This document shows positions 24,262 through 33,493 of a stretch of DNA of 64,000 nucleotides, in pieces. The position numbers and the translations under genes were made by a program. The DNA is from JBCCOW01 sp039025855 (GTDB lineage Bacteria > Planctomycetota > Phycisphaerae > Phycisphaerales > Phycisphaeraceae), in assembly GCA_039025855.1 (NCBI GenBank), contig JBCCNL010000005.1:62001-126000 (forward strand), read 5' to 3'. Within the stretch, counting starts at the first letter, position 1; every line of letters begins with the position of its first letter. The notes beneath the pieces were generated by a model that had not been told where the DNA came from, did not search any database, and saw nothing but the letters and a program-made list of their open reading frames with translations.

Positions 24262-25650
24262 ATGCTGATCGGTCGTTTGCTTTTGGCCTGCGCCCTTGTG
24301 CTGGCTTACACGGGGGCCACATCCGCGGAGCGTCCCAACATCGTCCTGATCTTCGTTGACGATATGGGTTACGGCTGTGCCGGTTCGTACGGTGACACCA
24401 ACCTCGTGCCGATGCCCAACGTCGATCGGCTCGCCGCCGAGGGGGTACGCTTCACCGACGGCTACGTCACCGCGCCCGGCTGCGGGCCCAGCCGGTATGG
24501 CCTGTTACTCGGAGCGTACCAGCAACGCTTCGGGGTGCAGCACAACCGCGACACTTGGAACACGATCCCCAGGTTCCCTAACGAAACGCTGGACAACAAC
24601 CGCATCCCCGCGACGCACCTCATGATCAACCAGGCCCTGAGCCTCGGCGGCTACGCCACGGCGATGGTCGGAAAGTCCAACATGCCCTGCTACCCGCAGT
24701 CGACCTTCGACGAGACCTGGTCGCCCATGACCTTCGGCGGCGACTACTTCCCCGATGAGCACGGCAACTACGGCGGCGTCAGCGACCCCAACCACTCACG
24801 CGGTTTCAAGCGCATCCTCTGGGGTCCGGAGCGCCCCGGCGACGAGTACCTCACCGACCGGCTAGGACGCCAAGCGGTCAGCTTCATCGAGCGAAACGCA
24901 CATCAACCGTTCTTCCTGTACCTCGCCTTCAACGCCCCGCACAGCCCCATGCAGGCCAAGGCGGCGTACAAGCCGCGGGTCGCACACCTCAAGACCGAGG
25001 CGACCCGGTTGTATGGCGCGATGATGATCTCGATGGACGAGAACGTCGGCCGGGTGATCGATGCGCTCGAACGTATGGGCATCGACGACAACACGATCGT
25101 GGCGTTCTCCAGCGACAACGGGCCGTCGTTTGCTTACCGCGTCGAGTGGCCCGAAGACTGGCCGCGTGAACTGCTGGGCAGTGCGGGGCCGCTGCGTGCT
25201 CACAAGGGCTCGTTCTATGAGGGCGGGATCCGCGTGCCGTACACCCTGCGTTGGCCTGCGAAGCTCAAGCCGGGTCAGGTCTTTGCGGACCCGGTGAGCA
25301 CGATGGACCTGTACCCGACGTTCACCGCCGCGGCCGGCATCGATCCGCCGGAGACGACCAAGCTCGACGGCGTGAACCTGTTGCCGTATCTGCGCGGCGA
25401 GAAGACGGGCTTGGCCGACCGCACGCTCTACTGGTGGTGGTACGACCAAGGCTCGATGCGGCGCGGGCCGTGGAAGATGGTGCCCTACGGCAAACAGCGC
25501 GAGCTGTTCAACCTCAAAGACGACATCGGCGAGACCACCGACCTCTCGAAGCAGCACCCCGAGGTCTTCAACGCCATGACGCGAGACTACGACGCGTTCC
25601 GCGCGTCGATGCCGCCGGTGCTGTTTCCGCATCCGAAGCTGTCGCAATAG
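24262..25650 (+). CDS. Secreted type-I sulfatase
   Basis: 462 residues with signal peptide MLIGRLLLACALVLAYTGATSA. RPNIVLIFVDDMGYG and formylglycine motif CGPSR (GCGPSRYGLLLG); SSDNGPSFAYR near residue 290. Strong similarity to the sulfatase at 21232 along its whole length (shared YQQR.GVQ, VGK.N, DYFPDE...YGGV, ELLGSAGPLR.HKG). AAGGAG lies about 8 bases before ATG. Confidence 0.9.
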   Translation: MLIGRLLLACALVLAYTGATSAERPNIVLIFVDDMGYGCAGSYGDTNLVPMPNVDRLAAEGVRFTDGYVTAPGCGPSRYGLLLGAYQQRFGVQHNRDTWNTIPRFPNETLDNNRIPATHLMINQALSLGGYATAMVGKSNMPCYPQSTFDETWSPMTFGGDYFPDEHGNYGGVSDPNHSRGFKRILWGPERPGDEYLTDRLGRQAVSFIERNAHQPFFLYLAFNAPHSPMQAKAAYKPRVAHLKTEATRLYGAMMISMDENVGRVIDALERMGIDDNTIVAFSSDNGPSFAYRVEWPEDWPRELLGSAGPLRAHKGSFYEGGIRVPYTLRWPAKLKPGQVFADPVSTMDLYPTFTAAAGIDPPETTKLDGVNLLPYLRGEKTGLADRTLYWWWYDQGSMRRGPWKMVPYGKQRELFNLKDDIGETTDLSKQHPEVFNAMTRDYDAFRASMPPVLFPHPKLSQ

Positions 25651-25670
25651 CTAACCCTGGAGATATGATG

Positions 25671-27533
25671 ATGAAGACGGCATTCTTCGGCCTAGCTCTA
25701 TCGTTCGGTTTCGTCGTTGACGCGTTCTCAGAACCCGTTGTGCTGACGGTCGATCCGTCGGCGGTGCGCTCGATCGGCGGGATCACGACGCTGGAGCGGG
25801 AGAAGTACATCACGATCCACGCGTCGCCCGGCGAGCGGGACCTCGACGCGGAGCAGCTGCGTTACATCGAGAAAGAGCTCGAGGCGCACTACGGTCGGGA
25901 CGGCGGCATCCAGTCGGCGACGCTGAAGGCCACGCCGGCCGATCCAGACAACCGGGGGATGCCGAGCGTGGAACACATGCGTGAGGCGGGCGCTGCGTTC
26001 CAGGCGGAGATGGCGCAGGACCCGCTGCGATTCAAGCCCGAGTCGATGCGGGAGGTCGTGCTGTGCACACACCCCGAGTGGATGATGGGGCTGTCGACCA
26101 ACGAGTTTGCCGAGTTCGGGCCACGTACGCCCGAGGCGGCGGCGGAGTTTGCGGCGCAGTTCCTCAAGCACTTCTACACCGACGAGACCCGCCCGAACAT
26201 CTACGAGGTGTTTAATGAGCCGTTCGTGAAGGCGAAGAAGATGGGCACGACGGCGGAGGAGATGGCCCGGCACCACGTGGTGACAGCACGCCGTATCCGG
26301 GAGGTCTTGCCAAACGACGACATCCTGATCGGCGGGTACTCGGCGGCGTGGGCGGAGGTGGAGGGGCGCAACTTTGGCCACTGGAACGACTGGCAGAAGA
26401 TGTTCATGGACGTGGCCGGCGACGAGATGGACTTCTTCGCGACGCACCTGTATGACGGCGTCAATGTGCAGGGCACGCACAAGGAACGCACCGGCAGCAA
26501 CGTCATCGCGATCATGGACCTGATCGACTCGTACAGCTTCATCAAGTGGCGGGTCGCCAAGCCGCAGGTCATCACCGAGTACGGCCGGCTGATCCAGAAC
26601 GACCACGACAAGGCCTGGCCCGACCGGTTGCGGCGCGAGGCCGCCCTGCTTGGCTCGTTCAACGGGATGCTGATGATGTACCTGGACCACCCGGACCGGC
26701 TGATCAAGACGGTGCCGTTCATCCTCGGCGTCGCGACGTGGAAGTACGAGCGCGGTGCGGTGGAAGGCCCGGTCGATCCGCCGTCGGACTTCCTGCTGTT
26801 CCGGTGGACGGGCGACAACACAGTGACCACCGGGATTGAGCTGTTCTACCGGTTCTGGAAGGGCATCGACGGCGAGCGCCGCGTCGCGTTCGCCGACGAC
26901 CCGGATGTGCGGACACACTACTTTGCCGACGGGCTGCGTCACACGCTGGTGATCCACAACATGGACACGGTGCAGCGCACGGTGCGTATCGAAGGCCTGG
27001 ACAGCCTGGACCTGGCGAAGGTCAGCCTGCGAGAACTGGCGGTGCGGGACGGCGCACCGGAGCTGCGGGAGCGGGTGTTGTTTGGGCTGCCCGATGAGGT
27101 GGCGATCTGGGTGAATCAGTCGGCGGCGTTGATCCTGGATCTGCGTGAGGCGTGGCCCGCGACGACGACCGTGCGGGAGACCCGTGTCTACGCGGAGAAC
27201 TACCTCGAGGCCATTGAAGCAGACCAGCCGATCGAGTTCATCTACCGAGATGTGCCCGTGGGTAAAGGCGTGGCGAAGCTTCGGTTCGCGATCGGTCGGA
27301 AACCCGGTGTGTCGTTACAACCACGGGCGTGGGTCAACGGGCGGGAAGTCCGGGTGCCGACGGACTGGGCCGGGACCACGCAGGAGGGTCGGCCGAGGTT
27401 CTTCGGCGTGATCGAAGTGCCGGTCCCCGCCGATGCACTGGCCAAGGACACGACGGTGAAGCTCGTGTTCCCCGATAGCGGCGGCAAGGTCGCCAGCGCT
27501 GTGCTTCAGACCAATCTGATTGTTGAAGACTGA
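25671..27533 (+). CDS. GH86-like beta-agarase/porphyranase
   Basis: 620 residues, signal peptide MKTAFFGLALSFGFVVDAFS. Clan GH-A catalytic residues are visible: acid/base Glu in NIYEVFNEPFVK and nucleophile Glu in QVITEYGRLI. The rest is a TIM barrel plus C-terminal beta domains (VFPDSGGKVASAVL). Similar in plan to the three other genes at 43822, 53802 and 56290. Three ATGs overlap at 25665-25673; 25671 has the best spacing to GGAG. Last gene of the operon. GH86 is assigned from memory of the motifs; another GH-A family is possible. Confidence 0.7.
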   Translation: MKTAFFGLALSFGFVVDAFSEPVVLTVDPSAVRSIGGITTLEREKYITIHASPGERDLDAEQLRYIEKELEAHYGRDGGIQSATLKATPADPDNRGMPSVEHMREAGAAFQAEMAQDPLRFKPESMREVVLCTHPEWMMGLSTNEFAEFGPRTPEAAAEFAAQFLKHFYTDETRPNIYEVFNEPFVKAKKMGTTAEEMARHHVVTARRIREVLPNDDILIGGYSAAWAEVEGRNFGHWNDWQKMFMDVAGDEMDFFATHLYDGVNVQGTHKERTGSNVIAIMDLIDSYSFIKWRVAKPQVITEYGRLIQNDHDKAWPDRLRREAALLGSFNGMLMMYLDHPDRLIKTVPFILGVATWKYERGAVEGPVDPPSDFLLFRWTGDNTVTTGIELFYRFWKGIDGERRVAFADDPDVRTHYFADGLRHTLVIHNMDTVQRTVRIEGLDSLDLAKVSLRELAVRDGAPELRERVLFGLPDEVAIWVNQSAALILDLREAWPATTTVRETRVYAENYLEAIEADQPIEFIYRDVPVGKGVAKLRFAIGRKPGVSLQPRAWVNGREVRVPTDWAGTTQEGRPRFFGVIEVPVPADALAKDTTVKLVFPDSGGKVASAVLQTNLIVED

Positions 27534-27572
27534 CCTGGCCGTGCCCGAAGAGGGCGTGGCCGCAGCGTCAGT
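27528..27572. terminator. Bidirectional hairpin between convergent GH86 and GH50 genes
   Basis: Inner stem GGCCGTGCCC / GGGCGTGGCC with loop gaaga, enclosed by an outer GACTGAC / GTCAGTC pairing. It spans both stop codons. No T tract, so it may act as an RNA 3'-end stabiliser rather than a true intrinsic terminator. Confidence 0.55.
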
Positions 27573-29739
27573 CCTTGTCGCGTGTGCGGTACTCGTACAT
27601 GCGGTAGCCGATGTCGCGGATGCCTTCGATCAGCCCGGCGTGCGGGTGGTCGGTGACGGTGACCATGCCGGCGTTGAAGTTCTCTTCGTCGGGTCGGCCG
27701 GCGTGGTGCTGGTCGGTGTATTGGAACCAGTGCACGCCGACGACCTTGGGGTTGTCGAGAGCGCTCTCGACGTAGGCCCTGTAGAACGCGCCGCGTTCGG
27801 CCTGGGTGTTGGCCTTGGTGTTGGACGAGGCGAAGCCGCCGGCGTCGTTGGCGGCGAAGCTGAACTCGCCGATGATGATCGGGCGGTCGATGCCGTCGGG
27901 CAGGGTCAGGTTGGCGATGGAGTACTTGTAGGCGTTGAAGCTCACGACGTCGCAGTAGATGGCCGAGGCCCGCACGACGATGTCGTTACGCCAGGCGAAC
28001 CGCACGCCGAGGTAGAGCTTGTCGGGGGCGACGGCCTTGAGCTCTTCCTTGATGGTGCGGAAGTAGGTCTCGCAGAGTCGCTTGTAGAACCGCTCGAGGT
28101 CGGGGCGGGCTCGGTCGAGGTCGGGCGGGGCGTCGGTGCGCTGGAGCAGGTCGTCCCAGGAGGTGTAGTTGCTGCCCCAGGCGGCGTTGAGCGCGTCGAT
28201 GTTACGGTGGTGGACCTTGAGGTCGTCGAGGAACGCGAGCTTCGCGGGCTGGTCGGCGGGGCTGGTCAGCGTGGCTGCGGCGAGGTCGGTGGTGTTGCCC
28301 CAGGCCTCTTCGTTGTCGACGTAGTAGCCGATGTTCCAGGGGTCGGTCTGCTCCTGCTCGTACTTGGCGATCGACTCGCGGACGGCGACGCGGTAGTCCG
28401 GGTCGAACACATCGGGGAACTGGCCCCAGTAGCCGCTGGAGCCTTCGATCGGGCGCGACGCGCGGACCCAGACGTGGGTGGTGTAGGCGGTCTTCTGTTG
28501 GCGGTAGATGAGTGGGTCGCCCCAGGCGGCGATGGTGTTCATGCCCCAGCTGCGGACGCGCTTGTGGGCGATGTCGCCGAAGGCTTGCCGCCAGTTCTCG
28601 CCGTATTTGCGTTCGAGGTTGGCGTTATGAAAGTCGAACATGCGGTAGGGCAGCCGGGTCTTGTAGAAGCCGTGCGGGGCCCAGCCGCCGTTGACGCGGG
28701 AGTGGTTCTTGAACAGCGGGTCGTCGGGTTCGGGGATCCACTCGAAGTAGTGTTCGCGGTGTTCGATGCCGGTCTCGCCGCCGAAGCGGACGTCGAGGCA
28801 GTCGGGTCCGGTGGAGAAGAACAGCCTGCCGTCGGGGTCGACGAGCCACCACTGGTCGTCGTGCTTGGTGACACGGAAGTGGCCGGTGGCTTCGAGTTGC
28901 GGCCCGTCGGCCCAGCCGCCGAAGCGGTTGAAGTTGGCGGGGCCCGGGCGTGAGGCGAGCTCGTCTGCCTCGGCGTCACGCTGGGCGATCAGGTCGGCGT
29001 CGGACTTGGCTTTGCCGGGCCAGTCGTTGTGGATGAACTGGCCATAGCGATCGACGAACGGGAAGAAGGTCGAGGAGTCGACCCGCTGCATCTCGCCCTC
29101 GGCACGGATGTTCCGGATGATGAGGGATTCTTTGTTGACGGGTCGGACCGAGAAGAGGACCAGGCGGGTGACGTTGCTGGGGTCGATCGCGGCGCGGCCG
29201 GGCGTCTCGCGCATGCCGACGATCTCAACGGGCGGGTCGAGCGCCCACTCGGTGGCGTAGAGGCGTAGCGAGATGGTCTTGGTTTCGCCGGGCTCGAACT
29301 CGTTGATGGCGTGGGTGCGGCGCTTGGGGTCTTCGTTCGCACCGGGGTTGTCGGCCCGGAGCCCGAGCTGGATCCGCTCGTCGCCGACGTTCTGGATGTC
29401 CATGTTGATGAACTGCCAGTCGGCGAGGTCCCACTTGCCGTCGGGGGCGGGGATGGAGATGCCGGGGTAGCTGGTCGGTGCCGCCTGGAAGTCGAGGCGG
29501 ATGCCGGTTCCGTCGGGGTTGTCGAGCACGAGCTTGGCGGTGGCGAGCGGGTTGGGTTCCGGCTTGTAGTTGACGTCGATGGTGATCAGCGGGAGGCTCT
29601 TGCCGTCGCCGCCGAGGTAGGACTCGGGAGCCTGGTGGGGGATTTCGGAGGCGTCTTGGGCCTGGCCGACGGTGCCGACCGGGATGGCGAGCGAGAGGCC
29701 CAGCGCTACAGACCGCGAGTTGCCGAGGAGGGTACGCAT
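27568..29739 (-). CDS. GH50 beta-agarase
   Basis: 723 residues, signal peptide ending near TVGQAQDAS. The N-terminal carbohydrate-binding-like beta domain (residues ~30-210) is followed by the GH50 TIM barrel: VDPDGRLFFSTGPDCL, the acid/base segment IGYYVDNEEAWGN and the nucleophile segment PIIIGEFSFA, then HWFQYTDQH. These match exo- or endo-acting Aga50 enzymes that cut agarose or neoagaro-oligosaccharides. The start MRTLLGNS is chosen as the head of the signal peptide; upstream codons are charged and unlikely. Converges with the GH86 gene. Confidence 0.88.
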   Translation of the reverse strand: MRTLLGNSRSVALGLSLAIPVGTVGQAQDASEIPHQAPESYLGGDGKSLPLITIDVNYKPEPNPLATAKLVLDNPDGTGIRLDFQAAPTSYPGISIPAPDGKWDLADWQFINMDIQNVGDERIQLGLRADNPGANEDPKRRTHAINEFEPGETKTISLRLYATEWALDPPVEIVGMRETPGRAAIDPSNVTRLVLFSVRPVNKESLIIRNIRAEGEMQRVDSSTFFPFVDRYGQFIHNDWPGKAKSDADLIAQRDAEADELASRPGPANFNRFGGWADGPQLEATGHFRVTKHDDQWWLVDPDGRLFFSTGPDCLDVRFGGETGIEHREHYFEWIPEPDDPLFKNHSRVNGGWAPHGFYKTRLPYRMFDFHNANLERKYGENWRQAFGDIAHKRVRSWGMNTIAAWGDPLIYRQQKTAYTTHVWVRASRPIEGSSGYWGQFPDVFDPDYRVAVRESIAKYEQEQTDPWNIGYYVDNEEAWGNTTDLAAATLTSPADQPAKLAFLDDLKVHHRNIDALNAAWGSNYTSWDDLLQRTDAPPDLDRARPDLERFYKRLCETYFRTIKEELKAVAPDKLYLGVRFAWRNDIVVRASAIYCDVVSFNAYKYSIANLTLPDGIDRPIIIGEFSFAANDAGGFASSNTKANTQAERGAFYRAYVESALDNPKVVGVHWFQYTDQHHAGRPDEENFNAGMVTVTDHPHAGLIEGIRDIGYRMYEYRTRDKD

Positions 29740-30102
29740 GTTGTGGGTTTCCAGAGGACGGGAGGGGTGTGGGATCGAGAGGTCCAGAATGCCTCTGCCA
29801 GATATTGGCGACAATCTACAATACCTCCGGCCGAGTGTTTTGGCCAGATGCGATGGGCAGTTTTCGTCCGTGGGGAGCTACTGCAGAGCATCAGCCGACG
29901 TTTGTTCCCAGCACGATGCGATACTCCTTGGGATGTGTGTATCCCGTTTCTGAATTTAGCCTTAGAGCCGATTTGGAGATGGGCTGAGCGGGTATTGGCT
30001 TGATCAGATCCAAGGTCGCGTTACACGGCAGGCGTTATGAGTGATCCCGAGGGACCCGTCAGCCGGAATTGGAAGCGTGCTAGCCGGGTGCCTTTACGTG
30101 CT
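29740..30102. other. Gene-free interval
   Basis: About 360 bases between the GH50 start and the end of the next minus-strand gene. It should contain the GH50 promoter. No copy of the TGCTAAAG palindrome, no RNA gene and no credible small gene were seen. Confidence 0.4.
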
Positions 30103-30615
30103 TTAATCGGGGAGCGCGAGTTCGTGCTGCCCGCCGGTTGGGCATGTGTTGGCGGCGTTGGTGATCGCGGCGCCCTCTCGGCTTTTGGCTGGCACCCATT
30201 CGTTGCGCTCCGCCATGCCGACAGTGGCGACCAGGAAGGCGTCGTTCGCGAGCATCGGGCCGGCTTCCTCCATCGGGATCTGTTCGCCCGGCGGGTACTT
30301 CATGCGCAGGGCCTTGGCCGCGTCCGACATCTTCTTGAGGTAAGCGACCTCGATGCGGTCTTCGCCATCGCACGGGCAGCGGTACGCGACCGCCTCGACC
30401 AGTGTCGCGCCGTCGCTATCGGTGTGTGGCGCGACCGTCTCGACCGGCATGGCGACCAGGGCTTTGGTGTCTAGGTTGTAGTAGAAGATTTCCGGGCCGC
30501 CGAAGAAGCCGCCCGCGAACCGGGCGTAGAGCATGTAAGCCGCGAAGAGGCAGCAGGCCACCGCGAGGGTGGTGGGGATCCAGGGCTTGGATTGGAGTGT
30601 TTCACGCAGTGGCAT
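30103..30615 (-). CDS. Hypothetical protein with one N-terminal membrane segment
   Basis: 170 residues from MPLRETLQSKPW. A single transmembrane segment (TTLAVACCLFAAYMLYARF, residues ~12-30) is followed by a soluble part starting GGPEIFYYNLDTKAL, with CPCDGEDRIE and a C-terminal NAANTCPTGGQ. The tone (values and thresholds of a pseudopilin-adjacent gene) suggests a planctomycete-specific accessory of the neighbouring prepilin, but no family is recognised. The upstream longer frame is not supported. Confidence 0.6.
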   Translation of the reverse strand: MPLRETLQSKPWIPTTLAVACCLFAAYMLYARFAGGFFGGPEIFYYNLDTKALVAMPVETVAPHTDSDGATLVEAVAYRCPCDGEDRIEVAYLKKMSDAAKALRMKYPPGEQIPMEEAGPMLANDAFLVATVGMAERNEWVPAKSREGAAITNAANTCPTGGQHELALPD

Positions 30616-30757
30616 GGTCGAGATTCGAGGGGTACAGCTTGAGGCAGCGATCGGCCGCAGGGAGAACGTCATGGCCGAAACCGGATAATGGTTCACGCTG
30701 TAGCGCAATGCCCCGGATTTAATCCGAGGCCGGCGAGCGATCCAGCGAAACTGCTGG

Positions 30758-31690
30758 CTACTTCAGAGCGTTCCAGAGCGAGTCGCCGGAGGTGAAGAAT
30801 GAGCCGGCGGGGCTGGCGGAATCGATCGTCTGGTCGCCCCGCAAACGCTCACCGTGGCCGTCCACAAAGCCGAAGTTACCGCTGAGCGTGCCGGGGTCGG
30901 TCCCGCGTTTTGCCGTGGGCTCGTAACCGTACCAGCGGCTCAGGTCGGCTGCCCACAGGCCGATGTCGTAGCTTCGATCGTTCCGGAAGAGCTCATACGC
31001 GGTCGTCACGCCTCGGCCTCCACCCCAACCGCAGTAAGACAGACTCGTGAACAGTGGGGCAAGAGCAATCGTATTCGAGGCCTCGGTCACTTCTTCAGAA
31101 CGCAGCGTATGGCCTTGTTGCCCCGCTGCATCGGGCACAACTTGCCCGCCGTTGACGGCGGTGATGTCCTGTGCGAGAACGAGCCCGTTGTTGTTGTTGT
31201 TCTGGAACGCGTTGGCTCCGTCGAGCGGCGTCGCTCGTGTGAGGGCGTAGCTACGTTTCTGCTCGCCGGCGATAATGCTGAACCGTAGCGGCTCAGGGTC
31301 GACGGGCGACTGCCAGATTTCCATCGGGATTACGGGGTAGAAGGTGCTCGCACCACTGACGATGTACTGGTTGTTGTTGGCGTCCTCAACCGAGTAGGAG
31401 AGGCCTTGGATGTAGGGGATCAGGTGTTCGTCGACGCCGACATCCTCTCCGCCTGCACTCGTGTTGAAGTAGGGGAGCGGGTAGTGCCCGTCGAAGTCGG
31501 CCTGGTAGGCGGCGATGCCGATCAGGATCTGGCGTTGGTTGCTCAGATCGGTGCTGAGCCGGGCGGCATGCCGGGCTGCGGTGAGGGCGGGGAGCAGGAT
31601 GCCGATGAGCAGCGCAATGATGCTGATCACCACGAGGAGCTCGATCAGGGTGAAGCCAGGGCGGTGAGCGGCGCGGGAGGGAATGGGCAT
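30758..31690 (-). CDS. Prepilin-type pseudopilin (planctomycete H-X9-DG-like)
   Basis: 310 residues. The N-terminal prepilin cleavage/methylation motif GFTLIELLVVISIIALLIG is preceded by a short basic leader (MPIPSRAAHRP), followed by a long helix and a globular domain ending with GNFGFVDGHGERLRG, the FVDGH motif of planctomycete pseudopilins. It is exported by a type II secretion or pilus system encoded elsewhere. A clear palindromic operator lies 47 bases upstream of its ATG, tying it to the galactan regulon. Confidence 0.85.
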   Translation of the reverse strand: MPIPSRAAHRPGFTLIELLVVISIIALLIGILLPALTAARHAARLSTDLSNQRQILIGIAAYQADFDGHYPLPYFNTSAGGEDVGVDEHLIPYIQGLSYSVEDANNNQYIVSGASTFYPVIPMEIWQSPVDPEPLRFSIIAGEQKRSYALTRATPLDGANAFQNNNNNGLVLAQDITAVNGGQVVPDAAGQQGHTLRSEEVTEASNTIALAPLFTSLSYCGWGGGRGVTTAYELFRNDRSYDIGLWAADLSRWYGYEPTAKRGTDPGTLSGNFGFVDGHGERLRGDQTIDSASPAGSFFTSGDSLWNALK

Positions 31691-31736
31691 GAAATACTCC
31701 GGTCAGAGGTGAAGGCGTTGAACCGCGTGAATCGGA

Positions 31737-31754
31737 TGCTAAAGTACTTTATCA
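31737..31754. promoter_or_regulatory. Palindromic operator upstream of the prepilin gene
   Basis: TGCTAAAGTACTTTATCA, 16 of 18 positions palindromic. It lies between the prepilin gene (start 31690, minus) and the GH29 gene (start 31951, plus), so could act on either. Matches sites at 47896 and 58171. Confidence 0.65.
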
Positions 31755-31950
31755 TAAACTATCGTCGGTCAACCCCACTTCCGCCTTAAACGCACGATTT
31801 TTTTCCGACTCATCCCCCCACTACACCTATTTTAGCCCACAATTCGCGGTTCATCGCACTGGGTAGCACGCAAGCTGCCCCGGTGTCCGTCCCGTCCGAG
31901 CCGGTTCTCACCAGCCTGGCTAAATACCCCTAGCACGAGTTGTACCCGCC

Positions 31951-33408
31951 ATGGATACCTCCACCGTCAACCCCCCCGCCGCTTGGCAGCCCCTCATTGA
32001 ATCTTTCCGCTGTCCGTCGTGGTTCACCGACGCCAAGTTCGGCGTGTGGTCTCACTGGGGCCCGCAGGCGGTGCCCGGCTGCGGCGACTGGTATGCCCGG
32101 TTCATGTACATGCAGGGGCACGCCAGCAACCGCTACCACTGCCGGACGTACGGCCACCCATCGAAGGTGGGCTACAAGGACATCATCGAGCAGTGGAAGG
32201 CCGAGCGGCTGGACGCGGAAGAGCTGGTCGGGTTCTACGCCGACCAGGGCGCTCGCTACTTCGTGGGCCAGGTTGCCCACTGCGATAACTTCGATCTGTT
32301 TGACTCCAAGCACCACAGCTGGAACTCGGTGAAGCACGGCCCGAAGCGTGACATCCTGGGCGAGTTCGCGGCGGCGACGCGCAACCTCGGGCTGCCGTTC
32401 GGTTTTTCTGAACACCTCGCGTGGAGTTACACCTGGTTCGAAACCAACAAGGGTGCCGATGAGACCGGTCCGTACGCCGGCGTGCCTTACGACGGTAACG
32501 ACCCGGCGTACCGCGAGCTCTATTTCGAGCCGCACGGCGATACCCGCGCGGGCTACCCCCGCAATCCGTCTGATGCGTTTGTCAAGAGTTGGAAGGACCG
32601 CATGATCGACGCGATCGATCAGCACGACCCGGACCTGATGTACACCGATGGCGGGATCTTTGGGCAGGCCGGGCTCGATGTCATGGCCCACTTCTACGGC
32701 CGACGGGGGGCAGACGCCGGGGCATTCGCACCGGTATACACCTACAAAGACGTCGCGGGCCGTCGGCCGGGTGTCGAGGCCTTTACGGGTGGAACCGGAG
32801 ACGGCTGGGCCGGGGTCGAGGACCTGGAGCACGGCGTCTTGGGGCAGATCATGGATCGGCCGTGGCAGACCGACACGTCGTCAGGGCCGTGGTACTGGAA
32901 CCCGACGGTCGCGTACCGCACACCGAAGCAGGTCATCGCGATCTTGTGTGATGTGGTCAGCAAGAACGGCAACCTGCTCTTGAACTACACGCAGCGGCCG
33001 GACGGGTCGCTGGACGACGAGACGCGATGGATCGCCGAACAGGTTGGCGGCTGGCTGCGGGTTAACGGCGAAGCGATCTACGAGACCCGGCCGTGGTCGA
33101 AATACGGTGAGGGGCCGGCCGCCTTTGCCGAGGGCGAGTTTGGCGCGAATAAAGCCGTCGAGTTTGGGGCGGCGGATTTCCGGTTCACCAAGCGGGGGCA
33201 GACGGTATACGCCATTGCGCTGGGACGCCCGGCCGCGAACGCGTCGTGGCTGATTTCGACGCTGAAGGACAGCACGCCCGATGCGGTCACGCTGCTGGGG
33301 CACGACGGGCCGTTGGAGTGGCGTGCGACGCCGGAAGGCCTGGAGATTGCGGTACCGGAGCGGCTCGAAGGGCACTCGGCCTGGGTGTTCAGGCTTGAAG
33401 GCCTGTAG
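31951..33408 (+). CDS. GH29 alpha-L-fucosidase-like enzyme
   Basis: 485 residues without a signal peptide, so probably cytoplasmic. GH29 landmarks: AKFGVWSHWGPQAVP near the N-terminus, ARYFVGQVAHCDNFDLF, nucleophile Asp in DLMYTDGGIFG, and SKNGNLLLNYTQRPDGSL. In agar/porphyran contexts GH29 members may act on L-galactose rather than L-fucose; this is inference. It precedes a LacI gene by 85 bases on the same strand. Confidence 0.85.
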   Translation: MDTSTVNPPAAWQPLIESFRCPSWFTDAKFGVWSHWGPQAVPGCGDWYARFMYMQGHASNRYHCRTYGHPSKVGYKDIIEQWKAERLDAEELVGFYADQGARYFVGQVAHCDNFDLFDSKHHSWNSVKHGPKRDILGEFAAATRNLGLPFGFSEHLAWSYTWFETNKGADETGPYAGVPYDGNDPAYRELYFEPHGDTRAGYPRNPSDAFVKSWKDRMIDAIDQHDPDLMYTDGGIFGQAGLDVMAHFYGRRGADAGAFAPVYTYKDVAGRRPGVEAFTGGTGDGWAGVEDLEHGVLGQIMDRPWQTDTSSGPWYWNPTVAYRTPKQVIAILCDVVSKNGNLLLNYTQRPDGSLDDETRWIAEQVGGWLRVNGEAIYETRPWSKYGEGPAAFAEGEFGANKAVEFGAADFRFTKRGQTVYAIALGRPAANASWLISTLKDSTPDAVTLLGHDGPLEWRATPEGLEIAVPERLEGHSAWVFRLEGL

Positions 33409-33493
33409 CCGATCGTCGGTCGGCGTCCGCGATGCGGGTTCGATTCGTCGCGGCGGAGCGACGCGGTTCGAGTAGAGTGGACGGTAGACGTCT

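Noticed and set aside
25251..25670. Upstream extension of the first GH86-like gene into the sulfatase
   Set aside because: The added ~140 residues are an out-of-frame shadow of the sulfatase; a signal peptide and ribosome site mark the start at 25671.
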